Shown one piece after another: positions 48,193 to 59,241 of a DNA stretch of 64,000 bases. The stretch's first letter is position 1. Each line of letters starts with the position of its first letter. The translations under genes were made by a program, and so were the position numbers. Location of the stretch: positions 807,889-871,888 of the forward strand of contig NZ_SRLQ01000004.1 in assembly GCF_004745805.1 (NCBI RefSeq), in the 5' to 3' direction. This DNA is from Mycolicibacterium sp. CH28 (GTDB taxonomy: Bacteria; Actinomycetota; Actinomycetes; Mycobacteriales; Mycobacteriaceae). The notes under the pieces are model-generated. The model saw only the letters and a program-made list of their open reading frames with translations, had not been told where the DNA came from and ran no database searches.

Positions 48193-48639
48193 CTAGCCGG
48201 TGGTGTGCACGATCAGCACGTCGCTCTTGGACCGGCGCGCGACGTTGGCGGGCACCGAGCCCAGCAGTCGGCCTGCGATGGTGCTCAGACCTACGTTGCC
48301 GACTACCAGCAGATCGGCGCCGACCTCTTCGGCCAGGTCCACCAGGGCGTCGACGGGGGCCCCGACCACAGCGCGTTCTTCGACATTGGTGGCGCCGGCG
48401 GCCTTGGCGCGATCGCGCGCCTCGCGCAGGATCGCGTAGATGGGGGCGTTGCCCGCCATCTTGTAGCCCTCGTCCTTGAGCAGGTCGGCCGCGCGGGTGT
48501 CCTCGCTGGCCGGGAAGTAGGCGGTTGCCACGATGACCTTCGAATCCGCATCGCGGGCAAGCTGGCCCGCCCGGTCGACTGCACGCAGCGAGGAATCCGA
48601 GCCGTCCGTGCCGACGACCACGGTCTTGTAACCGCCCAT
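48193..48639 (-). CDS. Universal stress protein (Rv1636-like)
   Basis: A 148-residue single USP domain. It starts YKTVVVGTDGSDSSLRAVDRA and ends with the nucleotide-binding motif GNVGLSTIAGRLLGSVPANVARRSKSDVLIV (G-x2-G-x9-G-S). The M. tuberculosis protein at this place, Rv1636, binds cAMP as well as ATP, so this one may buffer cAMP; an adenylate cyclase is coded at 14435. It lies 23 bases upstream of corA on the same strand. Confidence 0.93.
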   Translation of the reverse strand: MGGYKTVVVGTDGSDSSLRAVDRAGQLARDADSKVIVATAYFPASEDTRAADLLKDEGYKMAGNAPIYAILREARDRAKAAGATNVEERAVVGAPVDALVDLAEEVGADLLVVGNVGLSTIAGRLLGSVPANVARRSKSDVLIVHTTG

Positions 48640-49002
48640 CCGTTACCCTCCAGTCTTCAATTGCAACGCCATCCGGAACAGTAACGCCTCGGCGCCATGC
48701 AAGGATGCGATTCACGCCATGCGGTAATTCCGAAACACCGCGCAAGGCCACTCTACCGGCCAAAATGGCCTCGCCGGTAGCGGCGTGAGCTTCCTGACAG
48801 CAACGGCAATTTCAAATCCGGATCGCCGCGGAATCGCGATTGTCGGAGCCGCCACATCAATGATGACCAATGGTGCAAATCTGAAACCCCGCGAATTCAG
48901 CCGGTCCTCGATAGCGCCGGCACCGCCCGACACGCCGAGCGGCCAGGTGAACGGCGGGTTACCGTTTGGCTCACCAATGGACGTGGTACAGGACGGCCCC
49001 GA
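48640..49002. other. Intergenic region without a supported gene
   Basis: A 363-base region between the divergent stress-protein and mannosyltransferase-like genes. It is less GC-rich than its neighbours. Short open frames occur on both strands (for example 48785-49006 plus), but none shows a domain or ribosome site. Besides the nested hairpin at 48753-48780 I see no other structure. It probably holds both promoters. Confidence 0.5.
48753..48780. promoter_or_regulatory. Nested inverted repeat
   Basis: Outer arms CTACCGGC (48753-48760) and GCCGGTAG (48773-48780); an alternative inner pairing is GGCCA (48758-48762) with TGGCC (48766-48770). There is no U-tract. It lies 114 bases upstream of the stress-protein gene, so it may be an operator or leader structure. 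Confidence 0.45.
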
Positions 49003-50550
49003 GTGAGCATCACCATCCGACCAGAGCCCGTCGCTGACGAGGCTGTGCGGTCGGTCGACACCACCCGGCGATACGACGCTGTCTGCGTAGCCGTGTTCGC
49101 CGCCGCGTTCAGTGCCGCCGGCGCCGCGCGACCGTCGCTGTGGTTCGACGAAGCCGCCACCATCTCCGCGTCCACCCGCTCGGTCCCCGAACTGTGGCGC
49201 ATGCTCGGCAACATCGACGCCGTCCACGGCCTCTACTACCTGATCATGCATGGCTGGTTCGCGGCGTTCCCGGCCACCGAGTTCTGGTCCCGCTTGTCGA
49301 GCGCGCTGGCCGTCGGGCTGGCAGCGGCGGGTGTGGTGGCCTTGGGCCGCCGGCTGTCCACCCGCCCAGTCGGGGTCGCCGCCGGTGTGGTCTTTGCGCT
49401 GCTGCCCCGCGTCACGTGGGCAGGCATCGAAACGCGCTCGTATGCGCTGACAATGGTCGCCGGTGTCTGGCTGACGGTGCTGTGCGTGACGGCGATCCGA
49501 CGGAATCGACCCGGTTACTGGGCAGGGTATGCGGCCCTGATGGCGGCCGGCGTCCTACTGAACGTCTTCGTGGTGGTCCTGGTGGCAGTACACGCCGTGG
49601 TGGTGGCGGTGCTGGCCGATTCACGGGCGGTCCGATGGCGGTGGGTGTTGGCTGCGCTGGCGAGCAGCGCGGCAGTGACACCGTTCCTCTTGTTCGCCCA
49701 AACCCAGCTGTTCCAAGTCGGCTGGATTTCCCCGCTGGGCAGCCAGACCATCGGAAAGATCCTGCAGGAACAGTACTTCGACCACTCATTGTTGTTCGCT
49801 GTGCTGACCGGCGTGGTACTGGCCGCCGCCCTACTGTGCCACTCGTGGTCGGGCATGTCTGCCGGCGAACGCCCGGGCCGACTGGTTGCAATCACCGTTG
49901 CGTGGATGGCGATTCCTACCGTCGCACTACTCGTCTACTCGGTGCTGCGCCATCCGATCTATTACCCGCGATACCTGTCATTCACCGCCCCGGCAATCGC
50001 GCTGCTGATCGGCCTGTCCGTCGTGCTCGTTGGACGCTCCCGGGCCGGCATCACCGTCGTACTGATGGTCTTCGCGGTGGCCGCCACGCCGAACTATCTG
50101 GTCCAGCGCGGCCCCTATGCCAAGGAAGGCATGGACTACAGCCAGGTCGCCGACGTCATCACCCGGCACGCAGCACCCGGCGACTGCCTGGTGATGGACA
50201 ATTCCGCCGCCTGGAAGCCAGGCCCGATTCGGCCCCTGCTGTCGGCCAGGCCTGCCGCGTTCGCCAAGCTACACGACTACGGCCGTGGCCCGTCCGCCGT
50301 CAAGCGAAACAGGTTGTGGGACGCCCATATTGCCGTCTGGACTTGGGCCGACAAGATGCCGGGCTGCCCAGTCATCTGGACGGTGTCCGAACGCGACCCA
50401 ACGTTGCCCGACCACCAGCGGGGACCACTGTTGTCCGCCGGTCCGCGCCTCGCCCGGGCGATGGCCTACCAGGTGCCGAGCCGCTTCGGCTTCCACATCG
50501 TGGAGCGTTGGCAGTTCAGCTTCGCTCAGGTCACCAAGTCGGTCCGTTGA
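49003..50550 (+). CDS. GT-C polyprenyl-phosphate-sugar glycosyltransferase (Rv1635c-like mannosyltransferase)
   Basis: A 515-residue membrane glycosyltransferase with about ten spans. The first external loop carries the GT-C acidic motif (RPSLWFDEAATISAS), and a YRYLSFT-like PRYLSFTAPA segment follows in the later part. The C-terminal 120 residues are soluble and extracytoplasmic (CLVMDNSAAWKPGPIRPLL). In M. tuberculosis the gene here, Rv1635c, adds mannose caps to lipoarabinomannan. The same donor (polyprenol-phosphate mannose) is expected, but fast growers cap differently, so the acceptor is uncertain. GTG at 49003 is the start. Confidence 0.82.
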   Translation: MSITIRPEPVADEAVRSVDTTRRYDAVCVAVFAAAFSAAGAARPSLWFDEAATISASTRSVPELWRMLGNIDAVHGLYYLIMHGWFAAFPATEFWSRLSSALAVGLAAAGVVALGRRLSTRPVGVAAGVVFALLPRVTWAGIETRSYALTMVAGVWLTVLCVTAIRRNRPGYWAGYAALMAAGVLLNVFVVVLVAVHAVVVAVLADSRAVRWRWVLAALASSAAVTPFLLFAQTQLFQVGWISPLGSQTIGKILQEQYFDHSLLFAVLTGVVLAAALLCHSWSGMSAGERPGRLVAITVAWMAIPTVALLVYSVLRHPIYYPRYLSFTAPAIALLIGLSVVLVGRSRAGITVVLMVFAVAATPNYLVQRGPYAKEGMDYSQVADVITRHAAPGDCLVMDNSAAWKPGPIRPLLSARPAAFAKLHDYGRGPSAVKRNRLWDAHIAVWTWADKMPGCPVIWTVSERDPTLPDHQRGPLLSAGPRLARAMAYQVPSRFGFHIVERWQFSFAQVTKSVR

Positions 50551-50565
50551 GGCGTTGGGCCGGGC

Positions 50566-53500
50566 TCAGTTGCCGAACCAGCGGCCCGCCGGCGGCAGCT
50601 CGGTGCCCAGCACTGCCCCGGCCGGCCCGCCGGACACAACTCCGGTCTTTGCCGACCAACCGGTTCCACCGCAGAGCAGGTCACGCGGCGTCGAGATCGT
50701 CGACGGCAGCGGAATCCCGAACCCCGGAATACCGGGGATCGTCAGCTGCGGCGGCGAGAGCAGTGTCGAAATGCCCTGTGCCATAGCGGGGAACAGCTGT
50801 GCCGGCGGGGTCGGCAGGGTCGCGGCCGAATCGGCGATCGGGGCCGACGGGATCAGGGTCCCCAGCCCGCCCGGAGAAGGCGGGATGTAGGCACCGGGAC
50901 CACCCGGCAACACGGTCGGCGGGGTCGGCGGCGTCGCCAACCGGTTGACGCCGGGTGTGCCGGGAGTTGCCGCCGGCGGAGTCGGAACCCCACCGCCGCC
51001 ACCACCACCGGGACCACCGGGTACCGCCGCTGGCGGGGTACCGGGGGTGACGACGTTGTTGGTGAACGGTGTTCCAGGGACCGCTGCCGGGGGCGTCGGC
51101 AGACCGCCACCGCCACCACCGCCGGGGCCACCCGGAACCGTCGCCGGCGGGGTCGGGAGACCGCCACCGCCACCACCGCCGGGGCCACCCGGGACCTCGG
51201 CCGGGGGCGTCGGGAGACCGCCACCGCCACCGCCACCGGGACCACCCGGGACCTCGGCCGGGGGCGTCGGGAGACCGCCACCGCCACCGCCACCGGGACC
51301 ACCCGGGACCTCGGCCGGAGGAGTCGGAACCCCACCGCCACCGCCACCACCGGGACCACCCGGAACAGCAGCAGGTGGTGCCGGGATGCCAGCACCGCCG
51401 CCGCCGACTGCGGCTGCGGGCAGAGCGGCCGGGGGCGCCGGCACGCCAGCGGCCGCGGCGGCAATCGCCTCGGCGGGCACGCCGGCAGAAGGCGCGATGA
51501 CACCAGAGGCGTCCGCGACCGGTGCACCTGCGGCGCCGCCCGCGCCAGCTCCGGCACCAGGAATGGCGGCCAGCGGCGCGCCCGCGATGCCTGAGCTGTC
51601 GGACAGTGCGGCGGCCGGCACGCCGGTTCCGGCGTTGTCAGTAATCGGCGCGGCGGGTACCCCTTCACCGACGGGCACGGGGAGGCCGTCGCCGCCGCCG
51701 AGCGGCACGTCGGGAACGCCGGCCGGCGGGGTCGGCACACCGCCACCGCCACCACCACCGGGACCACCCGGAACCGCAGCCGGAGGAGTCGGAACCCCAC
51801 CGCCACCACCGCCACCGGGACCACCAGGAACTGCGGCCGGGGGCGTCGGCACACCGCCACCGCCACCACCACCGGGACCACCGGGGATGACGCCGGGCGG
51901 GGTGGTTCCGGTCTCCACGACGTTGCCGCCCGGGGTACCGGGGACCGCGGCGGGCGGGGTCGGGAGACCGCCACCGCCACCCTCACCGGGAGTGCCGGGA
52001 ACTGCCGCCGGCGGGGTCGAGAGCTCCGAGACGCCCGGAGTGCCCGGGGTGCCGGGGATGACCGTCGGCGGGGTCGGCGGAAGTTCCATACCGGGCGTTC
52101 CCGGGGTGCCGGGGACCGCCGCGGGTGTTCCCGGAACCCCCACGTTGATGGAGTTGCCGGGGCCGCCCGGGACCGCCGCGGGCGGCGTGTGGAAGCCGGG
52201 AGTCGAGGCCGCACTGGGGACACCGCCCAGCGTGAGTGGGGGCGTGCCAGGCACATTGAGCGTTCCGCCGGGGGTGGGCACACCGGGCACCGACACGCCT
52301 GGCGGGGGCACGGTGGCCGCTGAATCGTTGATCACGTTGCCGGGCGTAATGGCCGGGGGAACCGGCGGCGTGGTGATGCGAGTTTCGGTCGAGGTGCCCG
52401 GGTTACCCGGAACCGCCGCCGGCGGGGTGTTGACGGAATCCGTCCCCAGGTCGCCGGGAACAGCGGCCGGCGGGGCCGGCGGAGTGCCCGCCGAGCCCGG
52501 GATCGACCCACCTGGCACGGCTGCCGGCGGAACCGGCGGAGTACTGAGAGATTCGGGCACCACGTCACCGGGCACGGCCGCGGGCGGGCCGGGCGGAGTA
52601 CCGCCACCGCCGCCACCGGGACCACCAGGCACCTCGGCAGGCGGAGTCGGAAGTCCACCACCGCCACCGCCACCGGGACCACCCGGCACCTCAGCAGGCG
52701 GGCCGGGCGGAGTACCGCCACCGCCACCAATCGGGCCACCGGGCACCCCGGCAGGCGGGCCGGGCGGAGTACCGCCACCGCCACCGATCGGGCCACCGGG
52801 CACCCCGGCAGGCGGGCCGGGCGGAGTACCGCCACCGCCACCGATGGGGCCACTCGGGACAGCTGCCGGCGGGGCGGGTAGCGCGCCCGATGAATCGGCC
52901 AGCGGGGCGGCTGGCACCCCGGCAGGAAGTGCGGGAACAAGCCCGCTGGCATCGGAGATGGGGGCACCGGCGTCTCCACCGACCGGGCCCGTCAGACCGC
53001 CGGCCGCGTCGGCCACTGCGGCGCCCGGGGCACCTGTCCCGGCGCCGGCGCCCGCACCGGCGCCACCGCCTGAACCTGCACCTGCACCACCTCCGGCCGC
53101 TCCGGCTGCGCCACCGTTGCCACCACCTGCGGGCAGAGCACCTGCCGCGTCAGCCACGGGAGCACCGGCTGCGCCCGCGCCGCCGCCCGGCAGGCCCGTC
53201 GCACCCTCGACCGGAACATTGGGCACACCGGCCGGCGGGGTCGGGATACCGCCGCCACCACCACCGGGCGGGGTACCGGGCACACCAGCAGGCGGGGTCG
53301 GGATACCGCCGCCGCCACCACCGGGCGGGGTACCGGGCACACCAGCAGGCGGGGTCGGGATACCGCCGCCGCCACCACCAGGCGGCGTGCCGGGCACACC
53401 AGCAGGCGGGGTCGGGATACCGCCACCACCGCCACCACCCGGAACACCAGGAACAGCGGCCGGCGGCGTCGGGATACCGCCACCACCACCGCCACCGGGA

Positions 53501-53907
53501 ACACCAGGAACAGCGGCCGGCGGCGTGGGAATGCCGCGCGTGACGTTGGTGCCGGGGGCCCCTGGAACCGATGCCGGGGGAATCGTCACGCCGTTGGTGC
53601 CAGGCATCCCGGGCGAGCCCGGAGCGCTGGCCGGTGGAATGCGCACGCTACCGGGGACGGTCGCGGGCGGCACCGGCCCGCCGACGTTGGGCGGGCTGTT
53701 GGTGAAGATCGACGTCACGTTGCCCGGCTCGCCCGGGGTGAAGCTCGGCGGGTTGGACGCGACCTGGTGCAGGATGTCTGCACACGGCACACCCGGGGCG
53801 CCGAAATCGGCAGCCGCACGGGGACTGAACAGCGGCGCAGTCCAGAAAAACCCCGCAGTCGCCATGGCGGTTATCGCCGCCACGCGAGAGGTGGTCCGTG
53901 ACATCAT
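50566..53907 (-). CDS. Giant exported Pro/Gly repeat protein
   Basis: A 1113-residue protein. Residues 1-33 are a signal peptide ending AAAD. Residues about 34-75 are non-repetitive (GVPCADILHQVASNPPSFTPG). The centre, about 75-1010, is dozens of degenerate units of the type TPPAAVPGxPGGGGGGG (about 16-19 residues). It is interrupted by Asp/Ala/Ser-rich blocks (PVADAAGALP, PLADSSGALP). The final 100 residues are ordered again (QLTIPGIPGFGIPLPSTIS...LLCGGTGWSAKTG). I see only two cysteines, one at each end, so one disulfide could close the chain. No homologue is recognised. It may be a flexible cell-wall or surface spacer. Confidence 0.8.
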   Translation of the reverse strand: MMSRTTSRVAAITAMATAGFFWTAPLFSPRAAADFGAPGVPCADILHQVASNPPSFTPGEPGNVTSIFTNSPPNVGGPVPPATVPGSVRIPPASAPGSPGMPGTNGVTIPPASVPGAPGTNVTRGIPTPPAAVPGVPGGGGGGGIPTPPAAVPGVPGGGGGGGIPTPPAGVPGTPPGGGGGGIPTPPAGVPGTPPGGGGGGIPTPPAGVPGTPPGGGGGGIPTPPAGVPNVPVEGATGLPGGGAGAAGAPVADAAGALPAGGGNGGAAGAAGGGAGAGSGGGAGAGAGAGTGAPGAAVADAAGGLTGPVGGDAGAPISDASGLVPALPAGVPAAPLADSSGALPAPPAAVPSGPIGGGGGTPPGPPAGVPGGPIGGGGGTPPGPPAGVPGGPIGGGGGTPPGPPAEVPGGPGGGGGGGLPTPPAEVPGGPGGGGGGTPPGPPAAVPGDVVPESLSTPPVPPAAVPGGSIPGSAGTPPAPPAAVPGDLGTDSVNTPPAAVPGNPGTSTETRITTPPVPPAITPGNVINDSAATVPPPGVSVPGVPTPGGTLNVPGTPPLTLGGVPSAASTPGFHTPPAAVPGGPGNSINVGVPGTPAAVPGTPGTPGMELPPTPPTVIPGTPGTPGVSELSTPPAAVPGTPGEGGGGGLPTPPAAVPGTPGGNVVETGTTPPGVIPGGPGGGGGGGVPTPPAAVPGGPGGGGGGGVPTPPAAVPGGPGGGGGGGVPTPPAGVPDVPLGGGDGLPVPVGEGVPAAPITDNAGTGVPAAALSDSSGIAGAPLAAIPGAGAGAGGAAGAPVADASGVIAPSAGVPAEAIAAAAAGVPAPPAALPAAAVGGGGAGIPAPPAAVPGGPGGGGGGGVPTPPAEVPGGPGGGGGGGLPTPPAEVPGGPGGGGGGGLPTPPAEVPGGPGGGGGGGLPTPPATVPGGPGGGGGGGLPTPPAAVPGTPFTNNVVTPGTPPAAVPGGPGGGGGGGVPTPPAATPGTPGVNRLATPPTPPTVLPGGPGAYIPPSPGGLGTLIPSAPIADSAATLPTPPAQLFPAMAQGISTLLSPPQLTIPGIPGFGIPLPSTISTPRDLLCGGTGWSAKTGVVSGGPAGAVLGTELPPAGRWFGN
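50940..53640. repeat. Coding minisatellite-like repeat array (PPAxVPG units)
   Basis: Degenerate tandem repeats of about 48-57 bases, coding for the TPPAAVPG-type units. Some runs are near-identical (for example around 51100-51310, 52590-52860 and 53220-53410). Very GC-rich and prone to expansion, contraction and assembly error. The opposite strand is also open over this stretch as a result of the codon pattern. Confidence 0.85.
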
Positions 53908-54260
53908 TTCCCCGATTCTGTGAGAGGCCTGAAGGCAAACTACAGACGTGTAAGTAGGGAAACGGCGGGGCCATTCGGGCGGTTACCGAACTGTTGCTAA
54001 GCGGTGCCACTGCAGTTACCCAAGCGACACAGGACCGCGCTGACATGCGCAGAGATAAATCGGAGGACCGACCGAAGCGGCCCGGATTGCTGGAGCGAGT
54101 GACGGGATTCGAACCCGTGTAAACGGCTTTGCAGGCCGGTGCCTAGCCACTCAGCCACACCCGCAGCAGAACTCACGATTCCACTGCTGCTTCGGCGCGG
54201 ACACCTTTTGACTCAGCGTGATCGCGAGCGGCTGGGCTAGCTCGGGAATACCGTGTCGAC
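53908..54260. other. Intergenic region containing tRNA-Cys
   Basis: 353 bases between the divergently oriented repeat-protein and MgtC genes. Apart from the tRNA (54091-54164) I see no gene. The left part presumably holds the promoter of the repeat-protein gene. The right 96 bases lie upstream of mgtC; no Mg-sensing leader is recognisable. Confidence 0.5.
54091..54164 (-). tRNA. tRNA-Cys (GCA)
   Basis: A 74-base tRNA on the minus strand, with CCA encoded (54093-54091). Acceptor stem GCGGGTG pairs with CACTCGC with one G-U pair. The discriminator base is U, as expected for cysteine. The anticodon loop is CTGCAAA (anticodon GCA). The T-loop GGGTTCGAATCCC is standard. No integrase or direct repeat of its 3' end is seen nearby. 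Confidence 0.97.
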
Positions 54261-54965
54261 ATGCAGACCTGGTTGGCCGACCCGCCCCTGCTCGGCGGCC
54301 CCGGGCAGGGCTCCCGTCAGATCTTCGAATTGCTGATCGCCTTCGGATTGACGGCGCTGATCGGCCTGGAGCGCGAGATCCACGGCAAGAGCGCTGGACT
54401 TCGCACCCAGACGATCGTTGGCACCGCGTCCGCCTTGATCCTGATCGTCAGCAAATACGGGTTCGCCGATGTCCTCAGCACCGGCACGGTCGAGGTCGAC
54501 CCGTCGCGGGTGGCCGCCCAGATCGTGTCCGGGATCGGTTTCCTCGGCGCGGGCCTCATCATCACCCGACAGGGCGCGGTGCACGGGCTGACGACCGCGG
54601 CGGCGATCTGGGAATGCGCGGCGATCGGCATGGCGGCAGCCGCCGGCCTGGTCAAGCTCGCCGTCATCGTGACCGCCCTGCACTTCGTGATCGTGCTCGG
54701 CTTCAGCCCGCTGACCAAACGGCTGACCGCGCAACTGGCCGGGTCGGTGCAACTGCGCGTCACCTACGAACCCGACAGCGGGGTGTTGAGCCGCATCCTC
54801 AGCGCCTGCGACAAACACCAGTGGAGCCTGTCCGACCTCAGCAAGGACCCCGATGGCGGTGTCCTGCTGACGTTGTCGGGCTCGAAGATCCGCCGGGCAC
54901 CCGGCACGGTGGCCTGTATCGACGGGGTGACCGAGGTACGGCGGCTCGACGCCAAGGACGAATAG
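54261..54965 (+). CDS. mgtC: MgtC/SapB family protein
   Basis: A 234-residue inner-membrane protein, the same length as M. tuberculosis MgtC. The membrane domain has the signature LTALIGLEREIHGKSAGLRTQTIVG and then SGIGFLGAGLIIT...GLTTAAAIWECAAIGMAAAAG. The C-terminal 80 residues are a soluble ACT-like domain (LRVTYEPDSGVLSRILSACDKHQWSLSDLS). MgtC proteins aid survival at low Mg2+ and in macrophages, partly by acting on ATP synthase. It is convergent with the MFS gene. Confidence 0.93.
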   Translation: MQTWLADPPLLGGPGQGSRQIFELLIAFGLTALIGLEREIHGKSAGLRTQTIVGTASALILIVSKYGFADVLSTGTVEVDPSRVAAQIVSGIGFLGAGLIITRQGAVHGLTTAAAIWECAAIGMAAAAGLVKLAVIVTALHFVIVLGFSPLTKRLTAQLAGSVQLRVTYEPDSGVLSRILSACDKHQWSLSDLSKDPDGGVLLTLSGSKIRRAPGTVACIDGVTEVRRLDAKDE

Positions 54966-54968
54966 CGG

Positions 54969-56375
54969 CTAGCCCGCCTGCCCGCGACCAGACCGGTACG
55001 ACGCGACGCAGCCGACGACCGCCAACATCGCGAACGCACCGAACACCATGCGGCTTGCGGTCGCGTCCGGCACGGACCGCAGATTCACCAACACCCCGGC
55101 CAGGCCCGCGCCGAAGGCCCCGCACATCAGTTGCACCGTGCTGATCGCGGCAGCGGCGACGGCCTGCTGGGGCGCGTCGTCGACCACCGAACCCATCGCC
55201 CACGCCGACAGGTGTGGCCAGGCCATCCCGATACCGGAGCCGGTCACGACCAGCGCCACCGCCCAGATCACGACGACTCCGATTGACGCACCATCCTTCT
55301 GGGTGAACGCTGCCAGCGCCAGGCCGGAAGCCATCACCAGCGGAGCGACCGCCACCACCCGCACCGTGATGCGCACGTTGGTGATCGACGCGCTGGCGAT
55401 CTCCCCCACCGTCCAGCCCACCGACAATGCCGCGCCGAGGAAGCCCGCCACCACCGGCGTCAATGCCCCCAGCCGCTGACCGAACAGCGGGATGTACATG
55501 TCGACCATGGTGGCCGCCATGAGCAGACCGAGTGTCAGGTAGATCCACTTCAGCGGGCCCGGCGCGAAAGCCTTGCGCGGCAACACCGCTGCCGACACCT
55601 GACGGTCGACGACGACAAACACCAGCGCCAGGGCGGCACCCACGGCGAGCAGCCCGCCGATGACGGCCGGGTTGTGCGGGATCGCGGCACCGCTGACCGT
55701 GAGCGCTGCCAGGCCGAGCAACAGCAGCGACCACACCGGGATCCGCGTGCGGGTGGTCTGCTCCTGGGCTGCCGCCGAACGCGCCGGCAGGGCCAGCGGG
55801 ACCAGCAGGCTCATTGCGACCGCCATTACCGCGAGGAGGCCGAATCCCCCACGCCAGAAACCGAATTGGGCGAAAAGGCCCCCGGTGGCCGGACCGACCA
55901 GCGTGCCCATCCCCCACATCGCCGACACCACCGCCGAGGCCCGCGTCCACAATCGGTCCGGCAGAGCAGCGCTGATCACTGCGTATCCCAACCCGGCCAG
56001 CACACCCCCCGCCAGCCCCTGCACCACCCGGCCGACCAGCAGCAACGGCATCGTCGGGGCCAGCGTGCACACGACACTGCCGACCGCGAACGACAGCAAC
56101 GCACCCAGATACGCCTTCCGCGGGCCGAACCGAGTCAGCACCGGGCCCACCGTCGTCGCCGCGGTCACCGACGCAACCAGGTAGACCGTCGTCACCCACG
56201 CGTAGAGCCGCTCGCCGCCGATGTCGGCGATCGCGCTGGGCAGCAGGCTCATCGTGATGAACTCGTTGACGGCATAGATCGCCACACCACCGGCCAGGAC
56301 GATGGCCGCACCGAGGTAATCGCGGCCCAGCAGCTCCCGCCAGCTACCCGCAGCTGAGGCTGTCGTCTCGGTCAT
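54969..56375 (-). CDS. MFS drug-efflux type transporter (Rv1634-like)
   Basis: A 468-residue MFS protein, probably with 14 spans (DHA2 type): VLTRFGPRKAYLGALLSF loop, motif C-like GLAGGVLAGLGYAVI, WGMGTLVGPATGG. ATG at 56375 (MTETTASAAGSWRELLG) is preferred over an upstream TTG at 56396. Rv1634 at the same place in M. tuberculosis is linked to fluoroquinolone efflux. An 18-base perfect palindrome lies 16 bases upstream of the start. Substrates here are inferred. Confidence 0.9.
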   Translation of the reverse strand: MTETTASAAGSWRELLGRDYLGAAIVLAGGVAIYAVNEFITMSLLPSAIADIGGERLYAWVTTVYLVASVTAATTVGPVLTRFGPRKAYLGALLSFAVGSVVCTLAPTMPLLLVGRVVQGLAGGVLAGLGYAVISAALPDRLWTRASAVVSAMWGMGTLVGPATGGLFAQFGFWRGGFGLLAVMAVAMSLLVPLALPARSAAAQEQTTRTRIPVWSLLLLGLAALTVSGAAIPHNPAVIGGLLAVGAALALVFVVVDRQVSAAVLPRKAFAPGPLKWIYLTLGLLMAATMVDMYIPLFGQRLGALTPVVAGFLGAALSVGWTVGEIASASITNVRITVRVVAVAPLVMASGLALAAFTQKDGASIGVVVIWAVALVVTGSGIGMAWPHLSAWAMGSVVDDAPQQAVAAAAISTVQLMCGAFGAGLAGVLVNLRSVPDATASRMVFGAFAMLAVVGCVASYRSGRGQAG

Positions 56376-56390
56376 GGCAACACCGTAGAG

Positions 56391-56408
56391 GCTCAACCGC
56401 GGTTGAGC
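56391..56408. promoter_or_regulatory. 18-bp perfect palindrome between uvrB and the efflux gene
   Basis: GCTCAACCG directly followed by its complement CGGTTGAGC, with no spacer. It is 16 bases before the efflux gene ATG and 15 after the uvrB stop. A repressor operator for the efflux gene is the simplest reading; weak termination of uvrB is the alternative (no U-tract). Confidence 0.6.
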
Positions 56409-56422
56409 TCAAGCGCACGGCC

Positions 56423-58585
<2,163 letters not shown>

Positions 58586-58665
58586 GTAGTCAGGTTAAGC
58601 GCCCGCACCGACACATTCATTCCTCGCACATTCCATCGGTAACCGGTTGGCCGTACGCTGACGCC

Positions 58666-59235
58666 GTGGCCGAGTCATCCGTCCATCCGCCCAAGCAGGA
58701 GACGTTCGACCTGGTCGAATACACCAACACCGACCCCAAGGGCATCGTCCGGGCGGTCGAGGAATACGTCGTGCAACCCTGGGGTCTGTACATGGCCCGC
58801 CCGACCCCGGGCCGAGCCCAGTTCCACTACCTCGAGTCGTGGCTCCTGCCCTCGCTGGGACTACGGGCCAACGTCTTCCACTTCAACCCCGGCCATGAAC
58901 GCGAACAGGACTACTACCTCGACGTCGGGCATTTCGCCGCGGGCGAAACCCGCTGGCGGGCCGAGGACCACTACATCGACCTGGTGGTCTACGCCGGGGA
59001 CCGCACCGACCTCGTCGACGTCGATGAACTACTCGAAGCCCACCGCGCGGGCCTGCTGACCACCAAGGCCGCCGAGTCCGCGCTGCTCCGCGCCGTGGCC
59101 GCCATCGAGGGCCTCACCCGTCACGACCACGACCTCAATTCGTGGCTGTCGACCCACGGGATGACGCTGACCTGGCGCGCCAGAGCCCATCGACCGGCAA
59201 CTAATCAGCACTCTCCCACCGAACGAGTAGTCTGA
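58666..59235 (+). CDS. DUF402 protein (Rv1632c-like)
   Basis: A 189-residue protein with the DUF402 barrel (VQPWGLYMARPTPGRAQFHYLESWLLPSLGLRANVFHF ... DYYLDVGHFAAGETRWRAEDHYIDLVVY). Family members include FomD-like nucleotide phosphohydrolases and ribonuclease-G-like parts; the acidic residues of the YYLDVG and DHYIDLVV strands are the likely metal ligands. GTG at 58666 is chosen (VAESSVHPPKQ). It stands between uvrB and coaE as in M. tuberculosis. Enzymatic activity is inferred. Confidence 0.8.
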   Translation: MAESSVHPPKQETFDLVEYTNTDPKGIVRAVEEYVVQPWGLYMARPTPGRAQFHYLESWLLPSLGLRANVFHFNPGHEREQDYYLDVGHFAAGETRWRAEDHYIDLVVYAGDRTDLVDVDELLEAHRAGLLTTKAAESALLRAVAAIEGLTRHDHDLNSWLSTHGMTLTWRARAHRPATNQHSPTERVV

Positions 59236-59241
59236 CTACCT

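Noticed and set aside
48712..49251. Minus-strand 179-codon frame in the gap before the mannosyltransferase gene
   Set aside because: It overlaps the start of that gene on the other strand, and shows no domain, signal or ribosome site.
50940..53640. Short regular repeats as a possible CRISPR array
   Set aside because: Units are coding, degenerate, in one reading frame and directly tandem without unique spacers; no cas gene is near.
50566..53907. PE_PGRS or PPE protein
   Set aside because: There is no PE or PPE N-terminal domain; the repeats are PPAxVPG rather than GGAGG-type.
50945..53923. A 992-codon plus-strand open frame rich in Pro and Gly opposite the repeat protein
   Set aside because: It is the mirror of the repeat codons (CCG/CGG, GGT/ACC). 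It lacks a signal peptide and ordered ends, while the minus-strand frame has both plus a ribosome site.
54091..54164. tRNA-Cys as an integration site of a mobile element
   Set aside because: No integrase, no direct repeat of the tRNA 3' end and no phage-like genes nearby.
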